Shown: piece after piece, positions 18,278-26,374 of the stretch
Numbering within the stretch: position 1 is the stretch's first letter
Layout: each line of letters opens with the position of its first letter
Assembly (NCBI GenBank): GCA_019636245.1
Contig: JAHBXX010000027.1
Location: 1-64,000, forward strand
DNA: 64,000 bases
Reading direction: 5' to 3'
From: Planctomycetota bacterium
Lineage (GTDB): Bacteria; Planctomycetota; UBA1135; UBA2386
Made by a program: the position numbers and the translations under genes
Notes under the pieces: generated by a model
Told to the model about the DNA's origin: nothing
What the model saw: the letters and a program-made list of their open reading frames with translations, nothing else
Database searches by the model: none

Positions 18278-18692
18278 AGCGACAAGTCGCGACACCCGTA
18301 GCGGGTGCCGGAGGGTCAGGACACGCCAAGGGGGAACAGTGACCGGTATCGAAGCACTCCAGTCGTGGGTTATGCCCCTGCGGTACTCGGATGTGAACGG
18401 TGCAGAAGCCCGACTCCTCCGAGGCACCAGAACACTCCTCCGGGCTCTCGTCTTTGCAGCAGCGGCAGTGGTAAACTGGTTCTTGGGGCGTTCCTTCGAC
18501 GACCTTGAAACACACCGGGTAGTACTCGCCGCAAGTGGCTGCATCCTGGCAATCAAAGGCAACTATGACGCCGGATTCGACGACGAGCACCATTCGGCAC
18601 GGCTCGCCGGCGCAGAAAGTGTGGACCACCTCCACGATTGCGTTGAAAGTCAACAGCACGGGGGTCATCAGCAAGAGAAGTCTCTGCAGCAT
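18270..18692 (-). CDS. Cys-rich exported or membrane-anchored protein of locus B
   Basis: A 140-residue protein with a hydrophobic N-terminus (residues 2-24). The rest is cysteine-rich, with clusters such as C-A-G-E-P-C, C-R-C-C and a final T-C-R-C-E. The pattern fits an extracytoplasmic disulfide-bonded domain. A paralogous architecture is seen at 54543-54947, which ends F-C-H-C-E. The ATG at 18692 is chosen because it directly begins the hydrophobic segment. However, the frame stays open upstream, through a basic segment (R-L-R-R-H-L-E-R-I-R-R-L-L near 18740) and through the C13 tract, so a longer product fused to the sigma protein is possible after slippage. Its stop overlaps the next gene by eight bases. 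Confidence 0.7.
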   Translation of the reverse strand: MLQRLLLLMTPVLLTFNAIVEVVHTFCAGEPCRMVLVVESGVIVAFDCQDAATCGEYYPVCFKVVEGTPQEPVYHCRCCKDESPEECSGASEESGFCTVHIRVPQGHNPRLECFDTGHCSPLACPDPPAPATGVATCRCE

Positions 18693-18766
18693 GGTGGCAA
18701 GAGGGGTTGTGGGTTTCCAAGCAAGCAAGCGCCGAATCCGCTCCAGGTGCCGGCGCAGGCGATAAG

Positions 18767-19378
18767 TCACCGAGTCATCGGTATGAGGGGGGGGGGGGGC
18801 ACAGGGTGTGCCAGGATTCCACTCAGCTTGGTGACGATGCGCCTGAAGAGCGTTCGCACGTTGCGCGGGGAGACATGGCGCCGGAGGGTGCTCGTCAAGG
18901 CGGCGGAGCATGACTTCAAGCTGCGGCCAGACAATACGTTATGGAAAACCAGGGCCTCCATGCGGCTCAGGCGGCGCCGGATGAGGTCGGAGTCTTGCGC
19001 GGCTAGGAGAGCCCGCGCTGAGCCGAGGTCGAACGGCTCGCTGCATTCCTTCGAGGCGGCCACGCCTGAGGAATCGAACAACGCGCGATGCACTTTCTGC
19101 CGCGCGCGACCGAGTTCTCGTGCCATTATCCTCGCGACCAGCCCCCTTGCGTACCGTACGTGACCTTCTTGAAGCACTTCGGCGAGCTTTAGGAGGGCTC
19201 GGGTTTCCGCGATCTCGGCATCGGCGGCCGGTAGGCCGGACCGCCGCGCTAGTCGATGGGCGACGGGTTGAGCGTCGAGCCACTCCGCCCAGAGGGTGGA
19301 ATGCCCTGAAGATCGTCCCGGGGGCAAGGTCTGATTGCCATCGACGTCCGGTGAGCGGTGCTTCCCCGAAGTCGCCAT
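18767..19378 (-). CDS. Divergent sigma-70-like protein of locus B
   Basis: About 203 residues from the ATG at 19378. Upstream sequence in this frame is the complement of an unrelated gene, so the longer frame was rejected. A region-2-like helical stretch lies near residues 50-95, and a region-4-like stretch follows (M-E-A-L-V-F-H-N-V-L-S-G-R-S-L-K, then S-P-R-N-V-R-T-L-F-R-R-I-V near residues 130-185). Similarity to known ECF groups is weak. The C-terminus (P-V-P-P-P-P-L-I-P-M-T-R) is encoded by a C13 run, so its length depends on that tract. It heads an operon of four genes on the minus strand. A DNA-binding regulator other than a sigma factor is the main alternative. Confidence 0.6.
   Translation of the reverse strand: MATSGKHRSPDVDGNQTLPPGRSSGHSTLWAEWLDAQPVAHRLARRSGLPAADAEIAETRALLKLAEVLQEGHVRYARGLVARIMARELGRARQKVHRALFDSSGVAASKECSEPFDLGSARALLAAQDSDLIRRRLSRMEALVFHNVLSGRSLKSCSAALTSTLRRHVSPRNVRTLFRRIVTKLSGILAHPVPPPPLIPMTR
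18787..18799. repeat. Homopolymeric G13/C13 tract in the 3' end of a sigma-like gene
   Basis: Thirteen consecutive G on the plus strand (C on the coding strand). With 13, the sigma-like frame stops at 18767. By frame arithmetic, 14 (or 11) would join it to the frame of the Cys-rich protein, and 12 gives a stop within four codons. Such tracts slip readily during replication and are also error-prone in sequencing. Confidence 0.9.
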
Positions 19379-19647
19379 GCAGGCAATGAGTGGTTCCGAA
19401 GTCAGGAGGGCCCATGCGATCCGACCGGCGCGAGCCGTCGGTGATGGTTCGACCCGAGCTGCGATGGAGCGAACTCCACTGCCGCTGGCGGGCTGGCGCC
19501 ACCAGGCAAGGCATGAACCCCTAGTTGGCTGGACCCTAGCGGCAAGCCGGAGAACCGTCAAGCAGGCGAACTCCCCGGGCTCCGGCCTGCATGGCCCATG
19601 TCGCGGAGGCAGAGTGCCGCTGCGAATCGCGGTGGTGTGCTGTCGCC

Positions 19648-21543
19648 CTACTGCCAGTTCTCCCACTGCGCGTAGGCCTCGGCGAGCTCGCGTTGCCTGG
19701 TCGCCTCGCTCTGCTGCAGCTCCCGCATCCGCGCCGCGCTGCCGTAGTTGTCCGGCTCGAGCATCGCCGCACGCAATCGCTCGATGTCGGCCTCGAGTGC
19801 CATGATGCGCTCCTCGAGCCGCTGGAACAGCAGCGGGTTGCGCACCTTGCCGGTCTCGATCGCCTTCTTCGGCGGGTCGGCCGAAGGCGCCGTCCGCGCG
19901 GTCGCCCGCTCCTTCGCCTCGGCCTCGGCCGCCCGCTGCGCGCTGCGCTCCTCGGCCAGCACCCGCTGGCACTGCGCGAGACCCTGGTCGAACGTGCGCA
20001 GGCGGCCGTCTTCGACCCAGACCACGCGGTCGGCGACCTCCTCGACCAGCCGCCGGTCGTGCGTGATGAGCACGACGGTGCCGGGGAACTCCTTCAGCGC
20101 CTGCTCGAGCCCCTCGGTGCCGGCGACGTCGAGGTGGTTGGTCGGCTCATCGAGGCACAGCAGGTCGAACTGGGCGCGCGTGAGGCGCGCCAGCGACAGG
20201 CGCTGCTTCTCGCCTCCGGACAGCTCGGCGACCGGCTTGTCGACGTCGTCGCCGCAGAACAGGAACAGCGCCAGGTGGTCGCGCAGCTGCCGCTCGTCGA
20301 CGGTGCGATCGAGTTCGCGCAGCGCCTCGAGCACGGTGCCCTGCTGCGGCAGATCGTTCTTCTCCTGGCTGAAGTAGCCGATGCGCAGGTTGTGGGCGAA
20401 GCGGATCGCGCCCCGCGCCGGCTGTCCCTGCCCGGCGAGCAGCCGCAGCAGGGTCGTCTTGCCGGCGCCGTTGCGCCCCAGCAACGCAGTGACCTCGCCG
20501 AACCAGACGCGCAGGTCGCCGCCTTCGATCAGGGTGCGCCGTCCGGCCTGGACGGTGATGCCCTCGCACTCGATCGCCGTCTGCCCCTGCTGACCGCGGA
20601 TCGTCTGGCCGAACGTCAGCTGCATCGACGCCCGGTTGCCCTTCGGCTTGTCGATCAGCTGCAGGCGCTGCAGGCGCTTCAGTCGCCCCTTGGCCTGCGC
20701 GTGCATGCGGCCGGCCATGTTGCGGCGGATGAACTCCATCTCCTTCTCGACGAACTCGCGCTGGGTCTTGTAGGCCCGCGCCCGGGTCAGCAGCGCCAGG
20801 TCGCGCTGCTTCTGGTAGTGCGAGAAGTTGCCCTTCCAGCGGCTCGCCGTGCCGCCGCCGACCTCGACGATCGACGTGGCGGTGTTGTCGAGGAAGCGGC
20901 GGTCGTGGCTGACGACCACCACCGCGCCGGGGTAGCGCTGCACGAAGTCCTCGACGAACTCGATGCCCCAGAGGTCGAGGTGGTTGGTCGGCTCGTCGAG
21001 GATCAGCAGGTCGGCCGGCGTCGTCATCAGGATCGCCAGCTGCACGCGCGACTTCTCGCCGCCGCTCAGGACGGCCACGTCCTTCTGCAGGTCGCCGGGC
21101 GGGAAGCCGAGGCCGGACAGGACCTTCTCGCACTGGTGCTCGTGGTCGTAGCCGCCGCCGGCCTCGAATGCGGCCTGCAGCTCGCCGTACTCGCGCAGCG
21201 CGGCGGCGTCGCCGGTCGCCATCCTCGCCTCGAGCGCGCGCATGCGCGCCGTCAGCGCGTCGTGTTCGCCGGTGCCGCGCAGCACCAGATCGCGCACGGT
21301 CGTGCCCTGCGGCATCGGCGGCATCTGCGCACCGTAGGCGATGCGCAGGCCGTTCCTGGCGTTGCGCTGGCCGAGGTCGGGTTCGTCGACGCCGGCCAGG
21401 ATGCGCGCCATCGTCGTCTTGCCGGCGCCGTTGTCGCCGACCACGCCGATGCGGTCGCCCTCGTCGACGCGCAGCGACAGCCCGTCGAGGATCGGGTCCT
21501 CGCCGAAGCGGCGCACGATCTGCTCCAGGGTCACCAGGGTCAT
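19648..21543 (-). CDS. ABC-F family ATPase (Uup/EttA-like)
   Basis: A 631-residue soluble protein with two ABC domains and no membrane helices, the ABC-F layout; members act on ribosomes. The first domain has G-D-N-G-A-G-K-T-T, signature L-S-G-G-E-K-S-R and D-E-P-T-N-H-L-D. The linker near residues 240-280 is basic and helical. The second domain has G-R-N-G-A-G-K-T-T, L-S-G-G-E-K-Q-R and D-E-P-T-N-H-L-D. The last 80 residues form a charged, probably coiled-coil tail as in Uup. The start directly precedes the first beta strand. It is a stand-alone gene; subfamily assignment would need a phylogeny. Confidence 0.92.
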   Translation of the reverse strand: MTLVTLEQIVRRFGEDPILDGLSLRVDEGDRIGVVGDNGAGKTTMARILAGVDEPDLGQRNARNGLRIAYGAQMPPMPQGTTVRDLVLRGTGEHDALTARMRALEARMATGDAAALREYGELQAAFEAGGGYDHEHQCEKVLSGLGFPPGDLQKDVAVLSGGEKSRVQLAILMTTPADLLILDEPTNHLDLWGIEFVEDFVQRYPGAVVVVSHDRRFLDNTATSIVEVGGGTASRWKGNFSHYQKQRDLALLTRARAYKTQREFVEKEMEFIRRNMAGRMHAQAKGRLKRLQRLQLIDKPKGNRASMQLTFGQTIRGQQGQTAIECEGITVQAGRRTLIEGGDLRVWFGEVTALLGRNGAGKTTLLRLLAGQGQPARGAIRFAHNLRIGYFSQEKNDLPQQGTVLEALRELDRTVDERQLRDHLALFLFCGDDVDKPVAELSGGEKQRLSLARLTRAQFDLLCLDEPTNHLDVAGTEGLEQALKEFPGTVVLITHDRRLVEEVADRVVWVEDGRLRTFDQGLAQCQRVLAEERSAQRAAEAEAKERATARTAPSADPPKKAIETGKVRNPLLFQRLEERIMALEADIERLRAAMLEPDNYGSAARMRELQQSEATRQRELAEAYAQWENWQ

Positions 21544-21624
21544 CGGCGGGCGAGGAGGATAGCAGCGCGGCGGCGGTCGCTGATGCGGCAGTTCCCTGCC
21601 CTGGCGGAGGCTGAGGCGCGGCGT

Positions 21625-22266
21625 CTAGCCGGCCAAAGTCCGGCCCAGGCCGCGCCCGCGCAGCTTCACCAAGAGCCGCGCCTGCGCGTCGAGGAACGCC
21701 TGCCGAGCGGTCTCGTCGGAGGCGTAACCGAGCGCCGCGCGGATCTGCGGGAACGTGGCGTCCTCGCACAACCGCAGCTCGAGCAGGCGTCGGTGCCGCT
21801 CCGGCAGCTCGCCCAGGGCATCGCGCACCAGCGCTGCGCGTTCGCCGAGCGAGGCCGCCAGGGTCGGCGTCGCTTCGCGGCCATCGGTGGCGATGCCGGC
21901 GAGGCCGGCGGTCGGTTCGGCCACCTGCTGGCGCCGGTCGCGCCGCGCCGCCTCGTGGAAGCGCACCGCGTCGAGCAGCCGGTGCCGTACCAGCGTGCCC
22001 AGGTAGGCGCAGAACGGCGCCGCGCCGACGAACTCGGTGTCGGCGAGGTCCTGCACCACCGCCGCCAGCACCTCGTGCACGACGTCCTGGGTGCTGAACA
22101 GCGGCAGGATCCAGCGGTGGCGCTGGCGGAAGTCGTGCTGCAGTTCGCGGTGCACCAGCGTGCGCACCTCCGGGAGGCAGGTCGCGACGACCCGGGCCTG
22201 GGCCTCGCGGTCGCCGGCGGCCGCGGCGACGATCGCCGGCTGCAGCAGCGCCCAGTCGATCGTCAC
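21625..22266 (-). CDS. ECF-like sigma factor downstream of a kinase group
   Basis: A 213-residue sigma-70-like protein. Region 2 is in residues 45-110, with D-V-V-H-E-V-L-A-A-V near 60, and region 4 follows with L-P-E-R-H-R-R-L-L-E-L-R-L and A-L-G-Y-A-S-D-E-T-A-R-Q. The start is GTG at 22266, overlapping the TGA of the secreted-protein gene (GTGA), so the two are coupled. The kinase encoded just before them on the same strand is a likely partner. Unlike the sigma/kinase pair at 5.4 kb, here the kinase gene comes first and a secreted protein lies between. Confidence 0.85.
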   Translation of the reverse strand: MTIDWALLQPAIVAAAAGDREAQARVVATCLPEVRTLVHRELQHDFRQRHRWILPLFSTQDVVHEVLAAVVQDLADTEFVGAAPFCAYLGTLVRHRLLDAVRFHEAARRDRRQQVAEPTAGLAGIATDGREATPTLAASLGERAALVRDALGELPERHRRLLELRLCEDATFPQIRAALGYASDETARQAFLDAQARLLVKLRGRGLGRTLAG

Positions 22267-23726
22267 AGGAACACCTGCAGCGGCCAGGCCTCGGCGATCT
22301 CGCTGATCGCCAGATCCATCGCCGCCCAGCGGAACGTGAACGAGAAGCCCGACAGCTCGAGTGCCGGCGGCACCAGCAGCGGGAAGTGCCGCGGATCGCC
22401 CGGCACGAGCGCCGCCGGGTCGCGCAGCTGGATCGAGAACGGGTGCAGCGTCAGGTCCGGATCGAAGGTCACGAACAGCGCCGCGATGCCCGGCCCCTGG
22501 CCGGTCACCGGCGGCCAGCCGATCAGCCAGGTGTCGTAGAAGGTCTGGTTGCCCTCGCGGCGGCGGTGCGCAGCCGCGTGCACCTGCGGCACGCCCAGCA
22601 GTCCCTGCCGCGGCGACCCGCACGACGAGCCGAAGTCGTCGCCGGCCGGCGGCGGCGCGCCAATGGTGCCGATCCGGGGATCGAGCGTGCAGATCGCGTC
22701 GACGTCGTCGCTCTGCGCCTTGCCGACGTGTTCGCTGATCTTGTCGACGCCGTTCGGCATCTTCGCGTCGACCGGCCCCATGACGCCGTCGCTGCCGAGG
22801 TCGACGAACAGGAACTGGTCGCGGGCGATGCCGACCACGGAGAACAGCAGCTTCTGGCGGACCTCGTCGTAGGCGAGGCCGTCGATGTCCTCGTCGCGGT
22901 CGAGCCCGAGCACGCCGTAGGGGGCGAAGGCGTGCGGCGGGCTCCAGGGGCCGAGCGGGGCGGACTTCAGCACGCGCAGGATGGTGGCGCCGCTCGCCAG
23001 GGTCGCCTGGCCGCCGAACGACCACCACGCGGCCGGCACCAGGTGGCGTGTTGCGTGCGAGACCGTGAAGTAGATCGCCTGCGGGCTCTGGATCAGCGGC
23101 AGGAACCCCGGATCGAGCTGCAGCAGGCCGGCCTGGTCGAGGCCGAGCAGCAGCGGCACGTCGATTCCGTCGACCTCCGGGGCGGTGGCCGGCAGGCCGA
23201 GTTCCTGGCGCGAGTGCGAGCGTTCGGTCCGGCCGACGAGCTGGGCCGGCACGTTGCTGCCCGGCAGCACCCACGCGAACAGCGTGGCGCCGACGTCGCC
23301 CTCGACCGCCTGTTGCGCGATGCGCGATCCCGGTGCGCCGGTCGCGCCATGGCGCAGCGAGAACGACAGCACGCCCCACGAACTCGGCGGCACCGCGAGC
23401 ACGCCGTTGCCGTCGAACAGCACGTCGTCGCGGCCGGTGCTGAAGTCGTCGACGTCGAGTCCGGGCGGCGCCCCGTGCGCGGCGAGGATCTGGCGCAGAT
23501 CGGCCGAGCTCGGCGCCACCGGCAGCGCCGCGGTCGGCTGCAGGGTGAAGCCGTTGCGGTGCACGCGGGTCTCGGCATCGCCGCCGGCGGCGAGGCCGCC
23601 ATCGACGAGCACGGCCACCGGCGCGCCGGCGAGCACCCCGCCGGAGGCGGCCTGGGCGGCGAGCGGCACGAGGCCGGTGACGGTCACGGCGATCGCCGTG
23701 GCGGCGCAGCGGGAGGGTCGAGGCAT
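22263..23726 (-). CDS. Secreted protein, function unknown
   Basis: A 487-residue protein with a signal peptide ending L-A-A-Q-A near residue 26. The mature protein is beta-rich and contains D-L-D-V-D-type acidic turns, for example L-D-V-D-D-F-S-T-G and L-G-L-D-R-D-E-D-I-D-G. Such turns occur in planctomycete extracellular proteins that describe numeric repeats but match no enzyme I know. It sits between the kinase and the sigma factor, overlapping the latter by four bases, so all three are probably one operon. Its link to the kinase could be as a sensor or as a target gene product; neither is shown by the sequence. Confidence 0.8.
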   Translation of the reverse strand: MPRPSRCAATAIAVTVTGLVPLAAQAASGGVLAGAPVAVLVDGGLAAGGDAETRVHRNGFTLQPTAALPVAPSSADLRQILAAHGAPPGLDVDDFSTGRDDVLFDGNGVLAVPPSSWGVLSFSLRHGATGAPGSRIAQQAVEGDVGATLFAWVLPGSNVPAQLVGRTERSHSRQELGLPATAPEVDGIDVPLLLGLDQAGLLQLDPGFLPLIQSPQAIYFTVSHATRHLVPAAWWSFGGQATLASGATILRVLKSAPLGPWSPPHAFAPYGVLGLDRDEDIDGLAYDEVRQKLLFSVVGIARDQFLFVDLGSDGVMGPVDAKMPNGVDKISEHVGKAQSDDVDAICTLDPRIGTIGAPPPAGDDFGSSCGSPRQGLLGVPQVHAAAHRRREGNQTFYDTWLIGWPPVTGQGPGIAALFVTFDPDLTLHPFSIQLRDPAALVPGDPRHFPLLVPPALELSGFSFTFRWAAMDLAISEIAEAWPLQVFL

Positions 23727-23789
23727 GGCGTTCTCCAGCGGGTCAGCGTAGCAGGCCGGTCGGAACCCAGGCGGATTCGGGCGAAACGG

Positions 23790-26324
23790 TCACCGGTACG
23801 GCCGCAAGCCGAGCTCGATCTCGTCCTCGAGCCGCTGCTTCAGCGCCTCGTCGCCGGCGGCGCGAGCCATCGCCAGGCGGCGCAGCACGGCGGCGACCCA
23901 GGCGGTCTGCGCCGCATCCAGGCCCGCCTGCGGCAGCAGGAAGGCGAGGTTCGCCAGCTGGTACGGATCGTCGGGTTCGGCCAGCAGCGCCGCGGCGAAC
24001 GGGATCACGGCGGCGGCCGGCCGCTCGCCCGCCATCGCCGCGGCGATCGCGCGCCGCAGGCGGCCGGCCTCGGTGTCGCGCACGGCCAGCATCGCGTCGT
24101 AGCTGGCGACCGCCCGGCGCGCGGCCTCGGCCGATGCGGCCGCGTCGTGGCGCGCGAGCGCCATCGCCTCGGCGAGGGCGATGCTGCCGACGAGGTCCGG
24201 CTGCTGCCAGGCCTCGCCACGCGAGCCCGTGCGGGCCAGCCCCGCGGCGAGTTCGTGGGCGCGCGCGAAGTCGCCGCGCGTGCGGTGCAGCTGCGCCAGC
24301 GTGTGGCGGCTGTTCCACGCGAACGGTCGCAACCGCAGCGCGTGCTGCAGATGCCGTTCGCTGTCGTCGAGCCGGCCCAGGCGCAGCAGCGCGATGCCGA
24401 GGTTCTGGTGCGGTCCGTGCCGCTCGGGCCGCAGCGCCAACGAACGCTCCAGCGGTTCGATGCTCTCCAGGTAGCGTCGCTGCAGCAGCAGCGCGATGCC
24501 GCGCATCGCGCAGGTGCGTGCGGTCGGCCGGCCGTAGATCGCTTCGAGCGCGATCGTCTCGTCGTAGAGCAGCTGCTGCAGGTCGGGACGGCCGCCGGCG
24601 AGTTCGGCGATCGCCAGCAGCCGCAGGTCGCGGGCCGGCAGGTAGGTGGCGGCGGCGCGCGCGAGCAGCGTATCGGCGCGGCCGGCGAAGCCGCGCACGT
24701 GGCGCGCCCGCAGCTCGTGGAAGCCGGCGACATAGCAATCGGCAGCCGTCTGCGGCTCCGGCAGGTCCGCGGTGTCGATCGCCATCGCCCCTGGCCGGGT
24801 CCGATCGAGCTGCAGGTAGCGCCCGGCCAGCGCGCGCAGGTAGTCGCTGCCGCCGTTGCCGGCCAGGTGCTGCAGGTCGGCGGCGGCGCCGGTGGCATCG
24901 CCGAGGTCGAGCCGCAGGCAGGCGCGCCACAGCCGCACCGGCAGGTCGTCCGGGTCCAGGGCCAGGATCCGGTCCAGCAGGCCGATCGCCGTGCGGTGTT
25001 CGCCGTGCAGTTCGGCGAGCACGCGTTCGTCCGGCCAGCCCTCGACGGCCAGCACCGACGGCAGCGTCGCATACAGGTCGTCCTTCGCGGCCTGGGTGCG
25101 CAAGGCCTGCTGGTGGCGCAGGACGGGCCAGGCGACGACCGCGGTCAGCAGCGCGGCGCCGGCGGCCAGTGCCGCGATCGGCCGCGCCGGCGCGCGCCGC
25201 CACTGCCGCAGCCGGCGCGCCAGGCGACCGAGCGGCCGGGCCACGACCGGCTGGTGGTGCAGGAACGCGTCGAGGTCGGCGGCGAGCATCGCCGCCGTCG
25301 CATAGCGCCGCGCGGGGTCGCGCTCGAGGCAGCGTTCGACGACGGCCTGCAGGTCGCGCGGCAGGTCGGACCGGGCCGCGGCGAGCGGCGTCGGATCCCG
25401 GGTCGGCAGCGCCGCCAGCACCGCCGGCGCGTCGCCTTCGTAGGGCGGTCGCCCGGCCAGCAGGTGGTAGAGCGTCGCGCCGAGGCCGTAGACGTCCAGC
25501 GTGGGGGCGGCCGGGCCGCCGCCATGGCGCTGCGCCTGCTCGGGCGGCATGTACCAGGGCGTGCCCAGCGTCGTCTGCGTGGCGGTGAGGCGCTGGTCGG
25601 CGTGGCGCGCGGCGATGCCGAAGTCGAGCAGCACCGGCCGGCCGTCGCGGGTGACGAAGACGTTCGACGGCTTGACGTCGCGGTGCACCAGGCCGCGCGC
25701 GTGCGCGGCGGCGAGCCCGAGCGCGAGATCGCGTCCCCACCGCGCCGCCTGGCGCGGCCAGTGCGGTTCGTGGGCCGCGATGCCGGCCGCCGTGCGCGCT
25801 TCGCCCGGGTCGCCGTGCTCGAGCAGCGCGGCCAGCGTGCAGCCGTCGAGCAGCTCCATGACCAGGAAGTGGATGCCCTCCGGCGTGCGGCCGCGGTCGT
25901 GCACGGCGACGACGTTCGCGTGCTGCAACGACGCGAGCGCCTCGGCCTCGCGTTGGAAGCGCTGCTCGGCCTGCGGGTCGTGGAACAGCCGCGCGTCGAG
26001 GATCTTCACCGCGACGACGCGCTGCAGCTCCCGGTCCTCGGCGCGGTAGACGACGCCCATCGCGCCGCGGCCGAGGCAGCGGTCGAGGCGGTAGCGCCCG
26101 GCCAGGCGAAGGCCGGCGAGCGGGTCCTCGCGCAGCGCGTCGCCCTGCAGCTCCGGCAGGTCGGCGGCCAGGCCCAGCACCTCGGCCAGCGGCCGCAGCA
26201 GGTGCGGGTGGTCGCGGCACAACGCGGCGGGATCGACCGGCTCGCCGGCGTCGATGCGCTCGAGCGCCTGCCGCACGCAGGCGATCAGCCGTTCCTGATC
26301 GTCGGGATCACGCGAGAGGGTCAC
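23790..26324 (-). CDS. Transmembrane Ser/Thr protein kinase with TPR domain
   Basis: An 844-residue protein. The kinase domain (about 77-345) has G-R-G-A-M-G-V-V-Y, the ATP-binding lysine in V-A-V-K-I-L, H-R-D-V-K-P-S-N and D-F-G-I-A, followed by G-T-P-W-Y-M-P-P-E. All catalytic residues are kept. A membrane helix follows (P-I-A-A-L-A-A-G-A-A-L-L near residue 385), then TPR-like helices to the end, including A-L-R-P-E-R-H-G-P-H-Q-N-L-G. It begins a minus-strand operon with a secreted protein and a sigma factor. Compared with the kinase at 5971 it has a shorter N-terminal lead and no upstream sigma gene. Confidence 0.93.
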   Translation of the reverse strand: MTLSRDPDDQERLIACVRQALERIDAGEPVDPAALCRDHPHLLRPLAEVLGLAADLPELQGDALREDPLAGLRLAGRYRLDRCLGRGAMGVVYRAEDRELQRVVAVKILDARLFHDPQAEQRFQREAEALASLQHANVVAVHDRGRTPEGIHFLVMELLDGCTLAALLEHGDPGEARTAAGIAAHEPHWPRQAARWGRDLALGLAAAHARGLVHRDVKPSNVFVTRDGRPVLLDFGIAARHADQRLTATQTTLGTPWYMPPEQAQRHGGGPAAPTLDVYGLGATLYHLLAGRPPYEGDAPAVLAALPTRDPTPLAAARSDLPRDLQAVVERCLERDPARRYATAAMLAADLDAFLHHQPVVARPLGRLARRLRQWRRAPARPIAALAAGAALLTAVVAWPVLRHQQALRTQAAKDDLYATLPSVLAVEGWPDERVLAELHGEHRTAIGLLDRILALDPDDLPVRLWRACLRLDLGDATGAAADLQHLAGNGGSDYLRALAGRYLQLDRTRPGAMAIDTADLPEPQTAADCYVAGFHELRARHVRGFAGRADTLLARAAATYLPARDLRLLAIAELAGGRPDLQQLLYDETIALEAIYGRPTARTCAMRGIALLLQRRYLESIEPLERSLALRPERHGPHQNLGIALLRLGRLDDSERHLQHALRLRPFAWNSRHTLAQLHRTRGDFARAHELAAGLARTGSRGEAWQQPDLVGSIALAEAMALARHDAAASAEAARRAVASYDAMLAVRDTEAGRLRRAIAAAMAGERPAAAVIPFAAALLAEPDDPYQLANLAFLLPQAGLDAAQTAWVAAVLRRLAMARAAGDEALKQRLEDEIELGLRPYR

Positions 26325-26374
26325 GGCGAGGCGGCCATCCTAGCGGACGGCTCGCCTCGCGGACGGCCGGCGCG

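Noticed and set aside
18959..19972. The extended N-terminus of the locus-B sigma-like frame, beginning at 19972.
   Set aside because: The first part is the complement of the ABC-F gene's 3' end; the ATG at 19378 is a better start.
19591..22539. A 982-codon plus-strand frame spanning the ABC-F, sigma and secreted genes.
   Set aside because: Antisense to three recognisable genes; no motif of its own.
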